A stretch of DNA of 23,878 nucleotides from Caryophanales bacterium UBA4100. GTDB taxonomy: Bacteria > Bacillota > Bacilli > Paenibacillales > UBA4045. A program made the position numbers and the translations under genes. Position 1 is the first letter of the stretch, and every line of letters begins with the position of its first letter. The notes beneath the pieces were generated by a model. It did no database searches and was not told the origin of the DNA. It saw only the letters and a list, made by a program, of their open reading frames with translations. The DNA lies in contig DFXU01000062.1 of NCBI GenBank assembly GCA_002383285.1, positions 1 through 23,878 on the forward strand, given 5' to 3'. Positions 21,485 to 23,878 of the stretch are shown here, piece after piece.

Positions 21485-23395
21485 ATGCTACTACCACCAG
21501 CTGATGCGATAAAGAATAGCCGCGAGATCATCCAACCGCTCTTGCGAGAAATCATGGGTGAGGCAGAGCTTGCTAGGGATAACGCTATGCCCTCTTTAAG
21601 CTATGATTTGTTCCGGCAATTCGAATTGAATGGTGATCGCGAGCAATATCAACACGTATACTTTGCGAGACGGGGGCGACTTGCCGCTTGTGCAATCGCT
21701 GCAATGGTGGACGATGATATGTGGCACATTGAACTACTGGAGGACACGATATGGGAAATATGCAACGAATATACATGGTGCCTTCCTGCACATCTCGGAG
21801 CTAACGATCCCATCCCACCGCAGCAGATGATTGATCTATTCGCCGCAGAGACAGCACATGCATTAGCGGAAATTCTTAGCCTGCTTGAAGGGCGTATGAA
21901 TCCAGCCATCGCTCATCGGATATGTGATGAGATCGAACGACGTATCTTCCAGCCAATGTGTATGGAGGATGTACGATTCGATTGGGAGACTGCTGATCAC
22001 AATTGGGCATCTGTATGTGGCGGATGCGTGGGTATGGCAGCCATGCTGCTAATCAACGATAAGGAGAGACTAGACCGAATCCTAAACATTGTTATTGGAG
22101 CTATGGAAAGCTTCCTGAGTGGTTATGGCGATGATGGTGGTTGCTCTGAGGGTATTGGTTACTGGGTTTATGGCTTTGGGTATTATGTATATTTTGCAGA
22201 GATGTTAGTGGTCTATAGCTCGGGGCAATGGGATTTGATGAATCAGGATAAGGTTAGGGCGATCGCTGGATACCCGGGAGTTGTCCATCTGTCAGATGGG
22301 GTGTATGCGAATTACTCCGATGCACCGGAGCGCGTGCTGCTACCAACTGGTTTACTCAGTCGACTATCCCAGAGAACGAACACTCCAATGCCATTCCCTT
22401 GTGTGGTACCTAGCTTTCATAACGATTCCTGTTACCGCTGGGGGCATCTCTCACGCAACCTATGGTGGACGGATGAAGCAGCCTTCAAGGGTCAACCGAA
22501 TCAAGGTTTGCAGACGCTTGATAATCTAGGTGTGGTCATCGATCGTCGAAGGTCTGCAGCAGGGATGAACGTTGCCCTCTCTGCCAAGGGCGGGCATAAC
22601 GGTGAAGCACATAATCATAACGACCTTGGTCATTTCATCCTACATGCGAACGGCAATAATCTACTAATTGATCTGGGACACGGTCTATACACGAAGGATT
22701 ACTTCCGCGAAGGTAGGTATGACATCTTGAATAACTCCTCTTCTGGCCATTCGGTACCCATTATTAATGGTGTCCATCAAGCAGCGGGCGAAGCGTATCA
22801 TTCGGTATGGCTGGCGCAATCTGAATGTCATAACGGCTCTGAGCTCAGCATAGATCTAACTGGTGCTTATCCAGAATCAGCTGGCATCCAGCGCTACACT
22901 CGCGCTTTCCAGTGGACTTGCTCTGAATCTGAATCTGAATCTGAATCTGAATCTGAATCTGAATCCAAATCTGACTCCGAATCCAATTCCGAATCTGACT
23001 CCGACTTCGACTGTCGCCTAAGATTGGAGGATCGATTTCACTTCAATAGCTTCTCATCAGATAGTTACCATGTAGAGGAACGCTTTATCAGTCAGCTATT
23101 ACCCATCATCACAGGTGGAACTGTGATATGGCAGTCTGAAGATGCCACATTGACTCTACAATATAATGAGGAGTACTTCACAGCCCAGACGCAGCGAGTG
23201 CAGCATCGAGACCATGAGAATGCACCAATTATCGTCTATATAACCTCTTTATGCGCAGCGTATTCAAGTGCTCGGGCAAGTGCTCGGGCTGGAGCGGGAG
23301 CAGAGGCAAGTGTAATAGCGGGGGCAGATATGTATGCAAGCAGTCGGGAGCTTGTGGGCGTATTCGATTTCACTATTACAATTCGCAATTCATAG
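21485..23395 (+). CDS. Heparinase II/III-type polysaccharide lyase with Ser-Glu/Asp repeat insertion
   Basis: A 636-residue cytoplasmic lyase (no signal peptide). The N-terminal alpha/alpha toroid spans about residues 1-340, with the DHNWASVCGG (H172) and SEGIGYWVYGFGYYVYFAE (Y226, Y229) motifs. The C-terminal beta-sandwich has the metal/active-site segment KGGHNGEAHNHNDLGHF (H371, H377, H379). It should cleave uronic-acid oligosaccharides by beta-elimination. Size and motifs resemble glycosaminoglycan lyases such as PL35, but the family is not certain. Residues 480-509 are a Ser-Glu/Asp stretch flanked by C479 and C510, encoded by hexanucleotide repeats. Residues 591-620 are Ala/Ser/Gly-rich. 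Both low-complexity stretches appear to sit at beta turns. GAGGGGA lies about ten bases upstream of the ATG. Confidence 0.9.
   Translation: MLLPPADAIKNSREIIQPLLREIMGEAELARDNAMPSLSYDLFRQFELNGDREQYQHVYFARRGRLAACAIAAMVDDDMWHIELLEDTIWEICNEYTWCLPAHLGANDPIPPQQMIDLFAAETAHALAEILSLLEGRMNPAIAHRICDEIERRIFQPMCMEDVRFDWETADHNWASVCGGCVGMAAMLLINDKERLDRILNIVIGAMESFLSGYGDDGGCSEGIGYWVYGFGYYVYFAEMLVVYSSGQWDLMNQDKVRAIAGYPGVVHLSDGVYANYSDAPERVLLPTGLLSRLSQRTNTPMPFPCVVPSFHNDSCYRWGHLSRNLWWTDEAAFKGQPNQGLQTLDNLGVVIDRRRSAAGMNVALSAKGGHNGEAHNHNDLGHFILHANGNNLLIDLGHGLYTKDYFREGRYDILNNSSSGHSVPIINGVHQAAGEAYHSVWLAQSECHNGSELSIDLTGAYPESAGIQRYTRAFQWTCSESESESESESESESKSDSESNSESDSDFDCRLRLEDRFHFNSFSSDSYHVEERFISQLLPIITGGTVIWQSEDATLTLQYNEEYFTAQTQRVQHRDHENAPIIVYITSLCAAYSSARASARAGAGAEASVIAGADMYASSRELVGVFDFTITIRNS
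22922..23011 (+). repeat. (TCTGAA)n hexanucleotide microsatellite inside the lyase gene
   Basis: Fifteen consecutive 6-base units: seven perfect TCTGAA (22922-22963), then eight degenerate ones (TCCAAA, TCTGAC, TCCGAA, TCCAAT, TCCGAA, TCTGAC, TCCGAC, TTCGAC). Each unit encodes Ser plus an acidic or polar residue, except the last (Phe-Asp). Changes in unit number would keep the frame. Confidence 0.92.
23265..23288 (+). repeat. 12-bp tandem duplication in the lyase gene
   Basis: CAAGTGCTCGGG occurs twice back to back (23265-23276, 23277-23288). It encodes the start of an Ala/Ser/Arg/Gly-rich stretch (SSARASARAGAGAEAS), with further GGAGCGGGAGCAG-like repetition after it. Confidence 0.8.
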
Positions 23396-23443
23396 CTTGA
23401 AGGACGACAGTCTCATTAGAGAGAAGCTTCAGTGCAGAGATCA

Positions 23444-23878
23444 CTACCAGAATAACTCACGGTAGCCGTTCAATCGAGAGATGCCCTCAGCAAAGAAGTA
23501 ATCTCCATATATCAATGGAACATCAACATTCTTGTTCTCAGGGAAATGGCTCGTACCATGAAGAATGAGCCCCTCCTCTGTAGGGTAATCCCATGCGCCA
23601 TAATTCGTATACAATGCGTGCAGGATTCTCTCCCCAGCATTCCTGTATAGCCCAGCTTCCTGCGTTCCCACTTGATCGGCGATTAACAGCAACCCGCAAG
23701 CCGCACAAGCCCCCGCCGAGGAATCCCGATAAGCGGGTACACCCTCAGGTAATCTGAAGTCCCAATAGGGAACAAGATCCTCTGGCAAATTGGTCAAGTA
23801 ATAATGAGCTACCCGCTTAGCCGCCTGTAAATATTCGTCTTTGCCCGTATATTGATAGCTTAAGCTCATCCCATATAT
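23444..23878 (-). CDS. GH88 unsaturated glucuronyl hydrolase, C-terminal part
   Basis: The reading frame is open to the right edge: codons before the ATG at 23869 read I-Y-G, continuing as IYGMSLSYQYTGKDEYL. The visible ATG is therefore internal, and more than half of a roughly 370-residue protein lies outside the window. Family landmarks are the IYG-SYQYTG segment, VPYWDFRLPEG, YRDSSAGACAACGLLLIAD and LIYGDYFFAEGISRL. GH88 enzymes hydrolyse the 4,5-unsaturated uronyl residue that a lyase leaves at the non-reducing end, so this gene complements the heparinase-type lyase. The two genes are convergent with a 48-base gap. The catalytic aspartates should lie in the missing N-terminal part. Confidence 0.85.
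   Translation of the reverse strand: MYGMSLSYQYTGKDEYLQAAKRVAHYYLTNLPEDLVPYWDFRLPEGVPAYRDSSAGACAACGLLLIADQVGTQEAGLYRNAGERILHALYTNYGAWDYPTEEGLILHGTSHFPENKNVDVPLIYGDYFFAEGISRLNGYRELFW

Noticed and set aside
22922..23011. On/off phase variation of the lyase
   Set aside because: The repeat unit is six bases, so gain or loss changes length without shifting the frame; only length variation is plausible.
23444..23869. Complete small gene starting at the ATG at 23869
   Set aside because: The frame continues upstream as I-Y-G to the window edge and matches an internal segment of GH88, so this is the C-terminal part of a longer gene.

Overview
The window looks like a chromosomal segment of a Paenibacillus- or Cohnella-type Firmicute. 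Evidence: moderate GC, strong AGGAGG-type ribosome binding sites, frequent TTG and GTG starts, sigma-A-like promoters, a YesM/YesN-type two-component pair next to a CUT1 sugar ABC transporter, and a CatE-like dioxygenase of the B. subtilis kind. No rRNA, tRNA, CRISPR array, phage gene or transposase was seen.

Left part (1-4788): a cysteine-free ArsR/SmtB repressor, the first codons of a same-strand gene leaving the left edge (SulP-like by its N-terminus and this association), and a divergent cysteine-rich protein. All three promoters carry a near-identical 16-bp TGAATAT-type repeat, so they probably form one ArsR regulon. Then come a DUF4038/GH140-like glycoside hydrolase overlapping an EamA/DMT exporter, a stand-alone ClpP-fold serine protease with its triad intact, and an AbrB/PIN toxin-antitoxin pair with its own promoter and inverted repeat.

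Middle (4831-10426): a two-gene unit of an NAD-dependent sugar-type dehydrogenase/epimerase and a D-tagatose/D-psicose 3-epimerase-like TIM barrel; an unrecognised secreted helical protein; a stand-alone FMN-binding glutamate-synthase-like protein without Fe-S cysteines; and a secreted coiled-coil M23 peptidase with a clear terminator. The 451-bp gap after it (10427-10877) holds a cluster of small degenerate hairpin repeats.

10878-13153 is a quinone/catechol-stress locus: an HxlR regulator divergent from a CatE-like VOC dioxygenase and a QorB-like reductase. Two TTAC-N5-GTAA palindromes flank the dioxygenase promoter.

The right part (13244-23878) is a polysaccharide-uptake and degradation locus. 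A YesN-like regulator, YesM-like kinase, solute-binding lipoprotein and two permeases run leftwards. A DUF2264 protein and a heparinase II/III-type lyase run rightwards from the shared intergenic region, and a GH88 unsaturated glucuronyl hydrolase is cut by the right edge. Lyase plus GH88 implies a uronate-containing polymer (glycosaminoglycan-like, ulvan-like or similar): oligosaccharides are imported, cleaved by beta-elimination in the cytoplasm, and the unsaturated uronate is removed. The most unusual coding feature is a (TCTGAA)n hexanucleotide tract in the lyase gene that encodes a Ser-Glu/Asp stretch.
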